From Candidatus Woesebacteria bacterium (lineage in GTDB: Bacteria > Patescibacteriota > Microgenomatia > UBA8517): a stretch of 47,547 nt of DNA. Positions 1 through 6,825 of the stretch are shown here, piece after piece. The notes below the pieces were generated by a model. That model did no database searches and was not told the origin of the DNA. It saw only the letters and a program-made list of their open reading frames with translations. The stretch is from assembly GCA_030699485.1 (NCBI GenBank), contig JAUYMM010000026.1, positions 1-47,547 of the forward strand. Direction: 5' to 3'. The position numbers and the translations under genes are program-made. Position 1 is the first letter of the stretch. Every line of letters begins with the position of its first letter.

Positions 1-1
1 A

Positions 2-1057
2 AGAAATGTAATAGAGAAAAGAGTTAATCTTTTTGGTGTTTCCGAAAGTAGTGTTCAAACATCAGAATTTGAAGGTAAAAGTAGAATTATTGTTGAACTT
101 CCTGGAATAAATGATCCCAAAGAAGCATCAAGTCTTATTGGTCAAACAGCTCAACTTTTATTTGCAGAAGTTATTGAAACAACCGAGGCTTCTCCTTCTT
201 CACAAATAACTCCTACAGATTTAACAGGGGCAGACCTAAAATCAGCGGCTACTGTATTTGATCAAAATACGGGTAAACCTTCAATTTCCATCGAATTTAC
301 TGAAGAAGGTTCAAAAAAGTTTGAGGAAATCACTGGCAGAAATATTGGCAAACCCGTCGTGATTATTTTAGATAATGATATTGTGTCTTCTCCTCAAGTA
401 AATGAAAAAATAATTGGAGGTAAAGCACAAATTTCAGGAAGTTTTACTGTGGAAGAAGCAAATAAACTTGAAGTTCAGCTTAATGCTGGAGCTCTCCCTG
501 TACCTGTCAAATTAGTTGAGGAAAAAACAGTTGGTGCAACATTGGGAGCAGATTCCGTCAACAAAAGTATCAAGGCAGGTGTTATTGGTATTATCATGGT
601 TTCTCTCTTTATGATTTTAGTTTACGGCAAGTACGGGGTAATTGCCGATATTGCACTTATAATTTTTGGACTAATTACACTTGCTATATATAAATTAGTT
701 CCAATAACATTAACTCTTCCAGGAATTGCAGGATTTTTATTGTCTGTTGGTATGGCAGTTGATAGTAATATATTAATTTTTGAAAGATTAAAAGAAGAAA
801 TGAAAAACAGACCAATGAAAACAGCTCTTGAAGTTTCATTTGGTAGGGCATGGGATTCTATAAGAGATGCTAATGTAGCAACACTTGTAACAGCCTTTAT
901 ACTAGCTAATCCTTTAGACTGGAGTTTCTTGCATGTTTCAGGCCCAGTTCGAGGTTTTGCAATTACACTTGCCCTAGGTATTGCGATATCATTATTTACT
1001 GGCATTGTTGTAACAAGAAATTTAATGAGATTATTCTTTAGGGAGGATAAAATATGA
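2..1057 (+). CDS. secD: Protein translocase subunit SecD (5' end outside window)
   Basis: SecD is the membrane subunit that, with SecF, uses proton motive force to help SecYEG export proteins. The reading frame is open from base 2, so 351 residues of the C-terminal part are visible. It shows the P1-type motif RVNLFGVSE at the left edge, a soluble domain, then membrane segments from about residue 190, with the family motif GMAVDSNILIFER between helices. An internal ATG at 359 is not the start, because the upstream frame is clearly SecD. The stop overlaps the secF start as ATGA, implying coupled translation. Identification is firm; the true start is not visible. Confidence 0.95.
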   Translation, partial: RNVIEKRVNLFGVSESSVQTSEFEGKSRIIVELPGINDPKEASSLIGQTAQLLFAEVIETTEASPSSQITPTDLTGADLKSAATVFDQNTGKPSISIEFTEEGSKKFEEITGRNIGKPVVIILDNDIVSSPQVNEKIIGGKAQISGSFTVEEANKLEVQLNAGALPVPVKLVEEKTVGATLGADSVNKSIKAGVIGIIMVSLFMILVYGKYGVIADIALIIFGLITLAIYKLVPITLTLPGIAGFLLSVGMAVDSNILIFERLKEEMKNRPMKTALEVSFGRAWDSIRDANVATLVTAFILANPLDWSFLHVSGPVRGFAITLALGIAISLFTGIVVTRNLMRLFFREDKI

Positions 1058-1857
1058 TTTTGTGGATGAAATATAGATTTATTTATTTTGCAGTTTCTGC
1101 AATATTTTTGAGTGCTGGAATATTTAGCTTAGTAAAATGGGGTTTAAACCTTGGAATTGATTTTACGGGTGGGGTTATTACAGAATACCAACTTCCAAAT
1201 GGTGAAATTAAAAATGAAAAATATGGAGTTAAATCTGAAGAAGAAATAAATAAAATTAGAGAAGATATTAAAAAATTAAATGCTAAAGAGTTAAGATTTG
1301 AAACAGTAGGTCCTTCGATAGGTCCAGAACTTGTTAAAAAAACATTCTTTGCTCTGGGTACATCTGCACTTCTTATTCTTTTTTGGGTAGCAATTCAATT
1401 TAAAAGTGTTAAGTTTGGAGTTTCTGCGATTTTAGCCATGATTCATGATTCATTAATTTTAGTTGGAGGATTTTCTCTTTTGGGTCATTTTGTAGGTGTT
1501 GAAATTGATTTTCTTTTTGTTACTGCAGTATTAACAATTCTTTCTTTTTCAGTTCACGATACAATTGTTGTCTATGACAGAATTCGTGAAAAACAGAAAA
1601 AATATGATCCAATTTTAGGTAGTGATATTAATAAAATTGCAAACAGTGCTTTAACTGAGACAATGGTTAGAAGTCTTAATAATTCATTTACGATTGTCTT
1701 TATGTTATTAGCTTTAGTTTTACTAGGAGGTGATACAATCAAATGGTTTGCAGTAGCACTTCTGATCGGGACGATCTCAGGAACCTATTCATCTCCCTTT
1801 GTTGCAGTTCCAATCCTAGTCACTTGGGAAGAATTAGAAAAGAAGTTTAAGAAATAA
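1054..1857 (+). CDS. secF: Protein translocase subunit SecF
   Basis: SecF partners SecD in the Sec export accessory complex. The 267-residue protein has the N-terminal first helix and the LGIDFTGG motif near residue 30, then five more membrane helices. SFSVHDTIVVYDRIREK matches the conserved NDTVVVFDRIREN region of SecF, and the last helices carry NNSFTIVF and GTISGTYSSPF. A good ribosome binding site, GGGAGG, lies just before the ATG, and the start overlaps the secD stop by 4 nt. Length is usual for the family. A -1 frame continues for 48 codons beyond the stop (see the separate entry). Confidence 0.96.
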   Translation: MILWMKYRFIYFAVSAIFLSAGIFSLVKWGLNLGIDFTGGVITEYQLPNGEIKNEKYGVKSEEEINKIREDIKKLNAKELRFETVGPSIGPELVKKTFFALGTSALLILFWVAIQFKSVKFGVSAILAMIHDSLILVGGFSLLGHFVGVEIDFLFVTAVLTILSFSVHDTIVVYDRIREKQKKYDPILGSDINKIANSALTETMVRSLNNSFTIVFMLLALVLLGGDTIKWFAVALLIGTISGTYSSPFVAVPILVTWEELEKKFKK

Positions 1858-1997
1858 AAGTAATTCAACCTGGGAATCCTAGTGTTATCGTCCGAGTAAT
1901 TGAAGAAAAATCCCCCATATTCAATTTTTTTGGATATAGACCACCAATCAATTCAGGTCGAAGGTTGGGTTTGGGTGGAAATACAAAAGTTAAATAA
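1851..1997 (+). other. Open -1 frame after secF without a normal start codon
   Basis: Directly after secF the -1 frame is open for 48 codons (residues run KVIQPGNPSVIVRVIEEK, then a Gly/Arg-rich end) and stops at 1995-1997. It has no ATG, GTG or TTG start. It could be a C-terminal extension of SecF reached by a frameshift or lost by an indel, or the remnant of a small gene. The residue mix looks protein-like, but nothing is recognised. Confidence 0.3.
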
Positions 1998-2004
1998 TTA
2001 GTGT

Positions 2005-2301
2005 TCAGAGTGGTTCGAATTTAAGAATCAATTTTGAATTTAATGCTTCAGCAATTCTATTTAGAAATGAAAACGATGGATTACCAGACATAGTTTCAAC
2101 TTTTGAAACCGCAGCTTGAGATGTTTTAAGTTTTTTAGCAAGGGATCTTTGAGAGACTTTTTTGGATAGTCTTATTCTGATTAGGCTATCAGCCAACAAA
2201 TAACCAGCTTCAGACTTTTCCCACTCTCTTTTAAACTTAGGGTTTTTAAGTCTTTTCTCCAAATCATCTTCAAATGTGTATAGTCTTAATTTATTGTTCA
2301 T
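2005..2301 (-). CDS. HTH (XRE-family) antitoxin of a HigBA-like module
   Basis: A 98-residue DNA-binding protein. Residues about 40-95 form a Cro/C1-type helix-turn-helix: VSQRSLAKKLKTSQAAVSKVE is followed by NPSFSFLNRIAEAL. Proteins of this type neutralise RelE/HigB-like toxins and repress their own operon. It lies downstream of the toxin gene on the same strand, the toxin-first order of HigBA systems. A perfect 26-bp palindrome fills the 31-nt gap between them and is the obvious operator candidate. No Shine-Dalgarno sequence precedes the ATG. Family assignment is confident; antitoxin function is inferred from context. Confidence 0.85.
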   Translation of the reverse strand: MNNKLRLYTFEDDLEKRLKNPKFKREWEKSEAGYLLADSLIRIRLSKKVSQRSLAKKLKTSQAAVSKVETMSGNPSFSFLNRIAEALNSKLILKFEPL

Positions 2302-2306
2302 ATAAA

Positions 2307-2332
2307 CAATGATATCATAAATGATATCATTG
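2307..2332. promoter_or_regulatory. Perfect palindrome between toxin and antitoxin genes
   Basis: Two 12-nt arms, CAATGATATCAT and its exact reverse complement, are separated by AA. The palindrome ends one base before the toxin stop codon and starts 6 nt before the antitoxin ATG. Its position suggests an operator for the HTH antitoxin, perhaps controlling an internal promoter for the antitoxin alone. An RNA hairpin that sets the toxin-antitoxin ratio is the alternative. Confidence 0.7.
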
Positions 2333-2686
2333 TCAAGAGTCTAGATAAGTTGATTTCCAAATTTTAAATCTTTGCATAGCAATTTTAAGTTCTTTATATG
2401 GGGTTTTATTTTTTCTTTTAATAAATCCATGTAGTATTAGCACGTGACCTTTAAATACGACAGCATAAATCAATCTGATACTATCTTTACCTAAAATTCT
2501 AATTTCCCAAAGTGGTGTACCAGATAATTTTTTAACATCAGGTATGGGTTTGATTAATCCATGCACTCTTATGTGCATAAAATCACGTCCTATCTTGGCT
2601 TGTTGTTTTTCAGTGAGTGAATTCAAAAATTTATCTATTTGATTTTCTCCATTTAAACTTGTGTAGTAATATATTTTTGTCACCAA
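2333..2686 (-). CDS. RelE/HigB-like toxin (phage Gp49-like family)
   Basis: A 117-residue basic protein of the Gp49-like/RelE superfamily, whose members are mostly ribosome-dependent mRNA endonucleases. Typical features are the N-terminal KIYYYTSLNGENQIDKFL, the helical LTEKQQAKIGRDFMHI, and the core strands PLWEIRILGKDSIRLIYAV and HVLILHGFIKRKNKTP. The last carries the usual basic residues and the Lys-rich tail. Its ATG overlaps the end of cca by 7 nt, so it may be translated by coupling from cca. The antitoxin follows. Toxicity is inferred from family, not shown. Confidence 0.85.
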   Translation of the reverse strand: MVTKIYYYTSLNGENQIDKFLNSLTEKQQAKIGRDFMHIRVHGLIKPIPDVKKLSGTPLWEIRILGKDSIRLIYAVVFKGHVLILHGFIKRKNKTPYKELKIAMQRFKIWKSTYLDS

Positions 2687-4017
2687 ATTTTATTTAATTC
2701 TGTTAATAGCGCTTTTTTTTCATTTTCAATCTTTTTTTCAACTACTTTATTAAATAATTTTTCTAATATTTCACCAACTTTTGGCCCAGCTGGAATATCT
2801 AATTCTTCCATTACATCGCGACCACTAATTTTTAGATCCTTAATACTAAATGGTTGTTTTTGAACTTCAACAAGTCTCTTTTTAAATTCTTCAAGACGCC
2901 AGCTTGTTTCTCTTGCACCCCCACCCAATCTATCTGCAACACGAAGATCTAACATGTCTTGTACATATTCAAGTCCTACGTTTGTAATAAATCTACGAAT
3001 GGCTGAGTCTGTCTGATTTTCATCAACAGTAAATTGGTGAAATCTAACAAGTTTTACAAGTTTTTCTCTTTCTCTGGTGGAAAACTTGAATCTTTCTGCT
3101 AAATTTTCTGCAATTCTTGTCGACACCATTTCGTGGTTATAGAAAGTAATTACACCCGTAGGAAGTTTTTTAAACGTTTGAGGTTTTCCAATATCATGTA
3201 CTAAAGTTGCAAATCTTGTAATTGGGTCGATTGATTTACATTCTTTTAGTGACATTAGTAGGTGTTGCCCAACATCATAAATATGATGTCTACTGGGGGA
3301 TTTTTGTTCTACTCCAAAACACTTAGTAAGTTCAGGTAATATTTCTTGCATTAAACCAGTTTCTTTAAGATGAAGAATTCCAGTGTAGGGATTATCACTT
3401 TTCAAAATTTTAAATAATTCATCTTTAACTCTTTCTTTGGCAATTTTATTAATAAGTGTTGAATTTCTTTGGATTGCTTCAAAAGTTTCCTCTTCAATTT
3501 TAAAGTTTAATTCTCCTGCAATTCTAACTGCCCTCATCATTCTGAGTGCATCTTCATTAAATCGTTTGTTTGCATCCCCTACTGCTCTTACTATTTTATT
3601 ATCTAAATCTTTTTGTCCTTCATATAAATCAATGATCTTTTTATCATCTATTGCTAGTGCATTGAATGTAAAATCGCGCCTCTCAAGATCTTCTTTTAGA
3701 GTTTTCCCCCATGAAATTTTATCTGGTCTTCTAAAATCTCTATAACCATGTTCAGTTCTAAATGTTGTTATCTCAAATGGTTTATCATATCCTTCAACAG
3801 TTAAACCAACTGTCCCATAGATGTTGTCACAAAAACCATCGGGGTATATTTTTAATATTTCTTCTGGAGTTGCATTGGTTGTAAAATCCCAGTCACTAAC
3901 TATTTTACCCATTAGAATATCTCTAACTGCTCCACCAACTACATATATTTCATACTTGTTGGCCTGAAATTTTGTAAGTATTTTTTCAACTTCAATGGGA
4001 AGTTCAAAGGTAGTCAT
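2680..4017 (-). CDS. cca: CCA-adding tRNA nucleotidyltransferase with HD domain
   Basis: Adds or repairs the 3' CCA end of tRNAs. The class II nucleotidyltransferase head is clear: VVGGAVRDILMG near residue 26, the metal-binding DWDFTTNA, ERRDFTFNALAID and RFNEDALRMMRAVR. A C-terminal HD domain contains FATLVHDIGKPQTF, as in the cca-HD branch. The length of 445 residues is normal. One tRNA in this window (Glu) lacks an encoded CCA, so the enzyme is needed. The gene is divergent from recJ, with a shared promoter whose -10 box (TATAAT, minus strand 4030-4025) ends 7 nt before the ATG. Confidence 0.93.
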   Translation of the reverse strand: MTTFELPIEVEKILTKFQANKYEIYVVGGAVRDILMGKIVSDWDFTTNATPEEILKIYPDGFCDNIYGTVGLTVEGYDKPFEITTFRTEHGYRDFRRPDKISWGKTLKEDLERRDFTFNALAIDDKKIIDLYEGQKDLDNKIVRAVGDANKRFNEDALRMMRAVRIAGELNFKIEEETFEAIQRNSTLINKIAKERVKDELFKILKSDNPYTGILHLKETGLMQEILPELTKCFGVEQKSPSRHHIYDVGQHLLMSLKECKSIDPITRFATLVHDIGKPQTFKKLPTGVITFYNHEMVSTRIAENLAERFKFSTREREKLVKLVRFHQFTVDENQTDSAIRRFITNVGLEYVQDMLDLRVADRLGGGARETSWRLEEFKKRLVEVQKQPFSIKDLKISGRDVMEELDIPAGPKVGEILEKLFNKVVEKKIENEKKALLTELNKIW

Positions 4018-4037
4018 ATATGTTATTATATCAGAGT
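4018..4037. promoter_or_regulatory. Overlapping divergent -10 boxes for cca and recJ
   Basis: Within 4024-4030 the plus strand reads TATTAT and the minus strand TATAAT, so one 7-bp AT segment can serve as -10 box both ways. The boxes end 8 nt before the recJ ATG at 4038 and 7 nt before the cca ATG. Both mRNAs would be nearly or fully leaderless. No clear -35 box was found. Confidence 0.55.
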
Positions 4038-5618
4038 ATGAAGTGGAAAATATTAAACAAACGCAGAAAAGAAATAATAAAAAGTCTTTTTGAAAATAGA
4101 AATCTTAAAACAAAAAAAGAAATAGATGATTTTTTAGAGCCTAAAAATCCTGAAAATATAAAGATAGAAGATTTAAATATTAAAAAAGAGTCAGTTAAAA
4201 AAATTTTAGGAAGACTTAAAATTGCTAAAGAAAAAAAAGAAAAGATAGTAGTTTTTGGTGATTACGATGCAGATGGAATATGTGCTACAGCCATTCTTTG
4301 GGAAACTCTTTATAAATTAGGTTTTGACGCCATGCCCTATATTCCTGATAGGTTTGAAGAGGGATATGGTATCAAGGCTTCTAGCCTTGCAAATTCAAAA
4401 CTCAAAAATTTAAATCCAAAATTAATTATCACCGTTGATAATGGTATTGTTGCTTACGATGCGATTAAAGAAGCCAAAAAAAGAAAAATTGATGTAATAG
4501 TTGTCGATCATCATACAAAAGGCAAACTAGTCCCTAGTCCCTATTGCCTTCATTCTACGTTAGTCTGTGGATCAGCACTTGCTTGGTTTTTGTCAAAAGA
4601 ACTTGGAATAAAAGATGGTTTAGATCTTGTAGCTCTAGGTACAGTTGCAGATCAAATGCCACTTTTGGGAATTAATAGATCTTTGGTTAAGTTTGGATTA
4701 CTAGAATTATTAAAAACTAAAAAGGTTGGGCTTCAAACATTATTTAAAGACTTAAAGTTAGATAATATAGGTACATATGAAGTTGGATATTTAATTGCAC
4801 CAAGAATTAATGCAATGGGGCGTCTAGCTAATGCCACTGACTCCCTAAGATTTTTATGTACTAGAGACTTAAAAAAGGCAAATGACTTAAATAAACTTTT
4901 AAATGAAACAAATAGCAAAAGGCAAAAAATTGTTGATGAAGTACTAACGAAAGTCCTGAAACAAGTTCAGGGTAATGATAAAATTATTGTAATCTCTGGT
5001 AAGTACCATGAGGGAGTTATTGGACTTGCATCAGGAAAAATAACTGAAAAATTTTACAGACCATCAATAGTTTTGTCTGAAAACAAAGATACATCAAAAG
5101 CTTCTGCAAGATCTATTTTTGGATTTAATATAATAGAAGCAATTAAAGAAACAGGGTTAATTATAGAAGGTGGAGGACACCCAATGGCGGCAGGATTTTC
5201 AATTGAAACAAATAAGATATCAGATTTCAGATTTAAGATAAACGAATTATCTAAAAATAAATTAACAGACGAAATATTAGAAAAGAAATTATATATAGAT
5301 TTAGAAATAAGCTTTGATCAAATAACTAAAGAATTAGTTGAAGAGATAAAAAAGTTTGGCCCCGTAGGGGTGGGCAACGCCCAACCGACATTTGTGAGTA
5401 AAAATGTAGAAATTAAAGAAATAAAAAAAGTTGGGCAAGAAGGTAAACATTTAAAATTAAAATTATCTCAAAATGGAATAGTTTTTGATGCAATTTGGTT
5501 TAATAATAATCAATCACCAATAATCAATAACCAATACAATATAGTTTATGAGATAGACGAAAATATTTGGAATAATAAAACTTCAATACAACTAAAAATA
5601 AGAGATATTAAAATTTAA
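4038..5618 (+). CDS. recJ: Single-stranded-DNA-specific exonuclease RecJ
   Basis: RecJ degrades single-stranded DNA 5' to 3' in recombination and mismatch repair. Metal-binding motifs of the DHH family are present: VVFGDYDADGICATAI near residue 75, VVDHH near 157, ALGTVADQMPL, and the DHHA1 motif GGGHPMAAGF near 380. The RecJ OB-fold region has FGPVGVGNAQPTF. An in-frame ATG at 4020 would add six residues, but it lies upstream of the -10 box, so 4038 (MKWKILNKRR) is preferred. The segment after DHH is shorter than in typical RecJ. The C-terminal region contains an Asn/Gln-rich insertion of low complexity, and a CCTGAA..TTCAGG palindrome lies in frame at 4955-4971. Confidence 0.92.
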   Translation: MKWKILNKRRKEIIKSLFENRNLKTKKEIDDFLEPKNPENIKIEDLNIKKESVKKILGRLKIAKEKKEKIVVFGDYDADGICATAILWETLYKLGFDAMPYIPDRFEEGYGIKASSLANSKLKNLNPKLIITVDNGIVAYDAIKEAKKRKIDVIVVDHHTKGKLVPSPYCLHSTLVCGSALAWFLSKELGIKDGLDLVALGTVADQMPLLGINRSLVKFGLLELLKTKKVGLQTLFKDLKLDNIGTYEVGYLIAPRINAMGRLANATDSLRFLCTRDLKKANDLNKLLNETNSKRQKIVDEVLTKVLKQVQGNDKIIVISGKYHEGVIGLASGKITEKFYRPSIVLSENKDTSKASARSIFGFNIIEAIKETGLIIEGGGHPMAAGFSIETNKISDFRFKINELSKNKLTDEILEKKLYIDLEISFDQITKELVEEIKKFGPVGVGNAQPTFVSKNVEIKEIKKVGQEGKHLKLKLSQNGIVFDAIWFNNNQSPIINNQYNIVYEIDENIWNNKTSIQLKIRDIKI

Positions 5619-5623
5619 AATAA

Positions 5624-5713
5624 CTCCACCCCACAAAACAACATCAGCGATTGCTGAAAATCTTTGTTGTTTTGGGGGATGAAGGATTAAGAATGGAGCG
5701 GACATTTGTCTGC
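5624..5713. terminator. Nested inverted repeats between recJ and the small Cys-rich gene
   Basis: Outer arms CTCCA/TGGAG (5624-5628, 5694-5698) enclose a long stem, CCCC-A-CAAAACAAC (5629-5642) with GTTGTTTTGGGGG (5666-5678). Inside that is TCAGC-GATT-GCTGA (5644-5657). A further hairpin, GCGGACA-TT-TGTCTGC, follows at 5698-5713. On the minus strand the big stem is followed by TTATTTTAAATTTT. It most likely ends the convergent recJ and small-gene transcripts. A separate structured RNA is possible, and no known RNA family was recognised. Confidence 0.5.
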
Positions 5714-5737
5714 AAAAAAAGACTGTGCCCGCAATAA

Positions 5738-5896
5738 TTAGATGCCTGTCGATTCTACAGCTTCTGCTGAATGTTCTGATAAGCATTCTTCACATTGAAT
5801 GGGTGCTCCATCAGGAACATATTCAAAAACTTCAATCGTGTTTTGACAAGTGCATCCAGGCTCTGTGCAACCACATAAAATAATTTTTTTACTCAT
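5738..5896 (-). CDS. Small cysteine-rich, probably zinc-binding protein
   Basis: A 52-residue ORF beginning MSKKIILCGC. Cysteines at 8, 10, 15, 17, 35 and 38 form CxC-x4-CxC and CxxC pairs, with a His at 42: the look of a small zinc-ribbon or metal-binding protein. It has the best ribosome binding site in the region (AGGAG, 7 nt before the ATG), unlike the mostly SD-less genes nearby, which fits a gene with a real 5' leader. A 20-codon ORF (5893-5955) overlaps its start as ATGA. Upstream lies an attenuator-like leader. The function is unknown; the metal-binding idea rests only on the cysteine pattern. Confidence 0.7.
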   Translation of the reverse strand: MSKKIILCGCTEPGCTCQNTIEVFEYVPDGAPIQCEECLSEHSAEAVESTGI

Positions 5897-5955
5897 CTAG
5901 AGATCTCCTTTTCTGAAAAATTTTGATCACAAAACATTTTTGCTTTGTGGGCCAT
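5893..5955 (-). CDS. Possible 20-aa upstream ORF
   Basis: MAHKAKMFCDQNFSEKEISR, ending in a TGA that overlaps the start of the small Cys-rich gene. It may serve only as a coupling ORF between the attenuator and that gene. It is short enough to be chance. Confidence 0.25.
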   Translation of the reverse strand: MAHKAKMFCDQNFSEKEISR

Positions 5956-5983
5956 TTTTTTTCAGAAAATATGTCAAAGGACT

Positions 5984-6053
5984 AAAAAAACCTCTTTTGT
6001 TTAAAGAGGTTTGTCATTATTCACCAACAAAACAAACCTCTTCAAGTAAAGAG
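5984..6053 (-). promoter_or_regulatory. Attenuator-like leader with competing hairpins and intrinsic terminator
   Basis: Read on the minus strand, four segments occur in order: 1 (CTCTTT, 6053-6048), 2 (AAGAGGTTTG, 6042-6033), 3 (CAAACCTCTTT, 6013-6003) and 4 (AAAGAGGTTT, 5997-5988), followed by a run of T (5990-5984). Segments 3 and 4 form a 10-bp terminator stem, 2 and 3 a competing 10-bp stem, and 1 and 2 a 5-bp stem. This is the logic of a trp-type attenuator. A 15-codon leader ORF ends exactly between segments 1 and 2. It would control the small Cys-rich gene. The pairing is directly visible; the regulation is inferred. Confidence 0.6.
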
Positions 6054-6089
6054 ATTAATAATTGTCTTGACTAAACATAAAGATTTCAT
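6042..6089 (-). CDS. Candidate attenuator leader peptide
   Basis: A 15-codon ORF, MKSLCLVKTIINLFT. Its ATG lies 8 nt after a -10 box (TAAACT, 6103-6098) that has a TTGACA box 17 bp upstream, so it would be translated from a leaderless mRNA. Its last codons cover attenuator segment 1, and its TGA (6044-6042) touches segment 2. It has three Leu codons, two adjacent Ile codons and one Cys codon. No run of one amino acid identifies the signal. Confidence 0.45.
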   Translation of the reverse strand: MKSLCLVKTIINLFT

Positions 6090-6097
6090 GTGTTAGT

Positions 6098-6126
6098 AGT
6101 TTAAAAAAAGATATGAGTCTTGTCAA
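6098..6126 (-). promoter_or_regulatory. Promoter for the leader peptide and small Cys-rich gene
   Basis: On the minus strand TTGACA (6126-6121) is followed by a 17-nt spacer and TAAACT (6103-6098). It matches the consensus -35 exactly and the -10 at four of six positions. It lies back to back with the presumed T-box promoter. Confidence 0.6.
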
Positions 6127-6146
6127 GCGTCAAATATAATGGTATT

Positions 6147-6331
6147 ATTATTTTAATAGCTTTGACGGTACAAACATACCTGAGCTGAAAGAAGAAATCT
6201 TTTAAAAAGAAATTAGAACTTTTCGGAGTTGTCCGTAAAACAATAAAATTAAGTTAAAACAAGGATGGCACCGCGAGATACCTCGCTCCTGTTTCGCAAT
6301 TTTTGCGAGATGGAAGCGAGTAATTTTTTGT
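6147..6331 (+). promoter_or_regulatory. T-box riboswitch (transcriptional), probably tRNA-Asp-responsive
   Basis: The T-box core is AAGGATGGCACCGCGAG at 6261-6277. The antiterminator forms from AGGA/TCCT (6262-6265, 6287-6290) and GCGAG/CTCGC (6273-6277, 6282-6286) around the TGGCACC bulge. The competing terminator pairs CTCGCT (6282-6287) with AGCGAG (6315-6320), with an inner TCGCAA/TTGCGA hairpin, and ends in six T at 6324-6329. The TGGC bulge would pair with a GCCA tRNA 3' end, that is discriminator G, as in tRNA-Asp; aspS is the third gene downstream. A hairpin CGGA-GTTG-TCCG (6225-6236) may be Stem III. Stem I is short or unusual and not confidently folded; a GAC triplet lies at 6164-6166. 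A TATAAT at 6135-6140 may be the -10 box. Confidence 0.85.
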
Positions 6332-6337
6332 TTAAAA

Positions 6338-6823
6338 ATGGATTATCATATTACAGTTAGTAAAATAATTAACCTTTTAAAGGAGAATGATCTATGGTTT
6401 GAAACTTTTGAACATGAGGCAGTCAGAACAAGCGAAGAAGCGGCAAAAACAAGAACAGGATATTCACTTAAACAAGGAGCTAAAGCATTAATTGTTAGGG
6501 TAAAAAAATCTTCTGAGAAATATTTTGCAATGCTTGTTGTTCCAGCAGATCAGAAATTTGATAATGTAAAAGTTAAAAAGCTATTAACTGCTAAAGACAT
6601 TCGTTTTGCGACTCGAGAAGAGGTAAAAGAAATAACAGGTGGTATAGATTTCGGTGGAGTTCCGCCGTTTGGAAATATATTTGGACTTAAAGTTATATCT
6701 GATCCTAGTTTGTTTAGTAATGAAAAAATAGTATTTAACGCTGGAGACAGAAGATTTTCGATAGCAATGATGTCAAAAGATTATAAAATGCTTGTTAAAC
6801 CAGAAATCAAGAACATTATATAA
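6338..6823 (+). CDS. YbaK/ProX-like aminoacyl-tRNA deacylase
   Basis: A 161-residue protein of the YbaK/EbsC/ProXp family, which hydrolyse mischarged aminoacyl-tRNAs in trans. Family signs are the N-terminal helical segment, a Lys-bearing core around KQGAKALIV, and the late glycine-rich motif GGVPPFGN near residue 108. The gene starts 8 nt after the T-box terminator and shares that control with aspS. The tRNA it edits cannot be told from sequence; co-regulation with aspS does not prove an Asp-related substrate. There is no Shine-Dalgarno sequence. Confidence 0.85.
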   Translation: MDYHITVSKIINLLKENDLWFETFEHEAVRTSEEAAKTRTGYSLKQGAKALIVRVKKSSEKYFAMLVVPADQKFDNVKVKKLLTAKDIRFATREEVKEITGGIDFGGVPPFGNIFGLKVISDPSLFSNEKIVFNAGDRRFSIAMMSKDYKMLVKPEIKNII

Positions 6824-6825
6824 AC

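Noticed and set aside
5592..5786. A leftward 64-codon ORF between recJ and the small Cys-rich gene
   Set aside because: It overlaps the Cys-rich gene, the inverted repeats and the recJ end in a different frame and has no ribosome site.
6120..6140. TTGTCA (6120-6125) plus TATAAT (6135-6140) as a standard promoter for the T-box operon
   Set aside because: The spacer is only 9 bp; the TATAAT may be used, but not with that -35 box.
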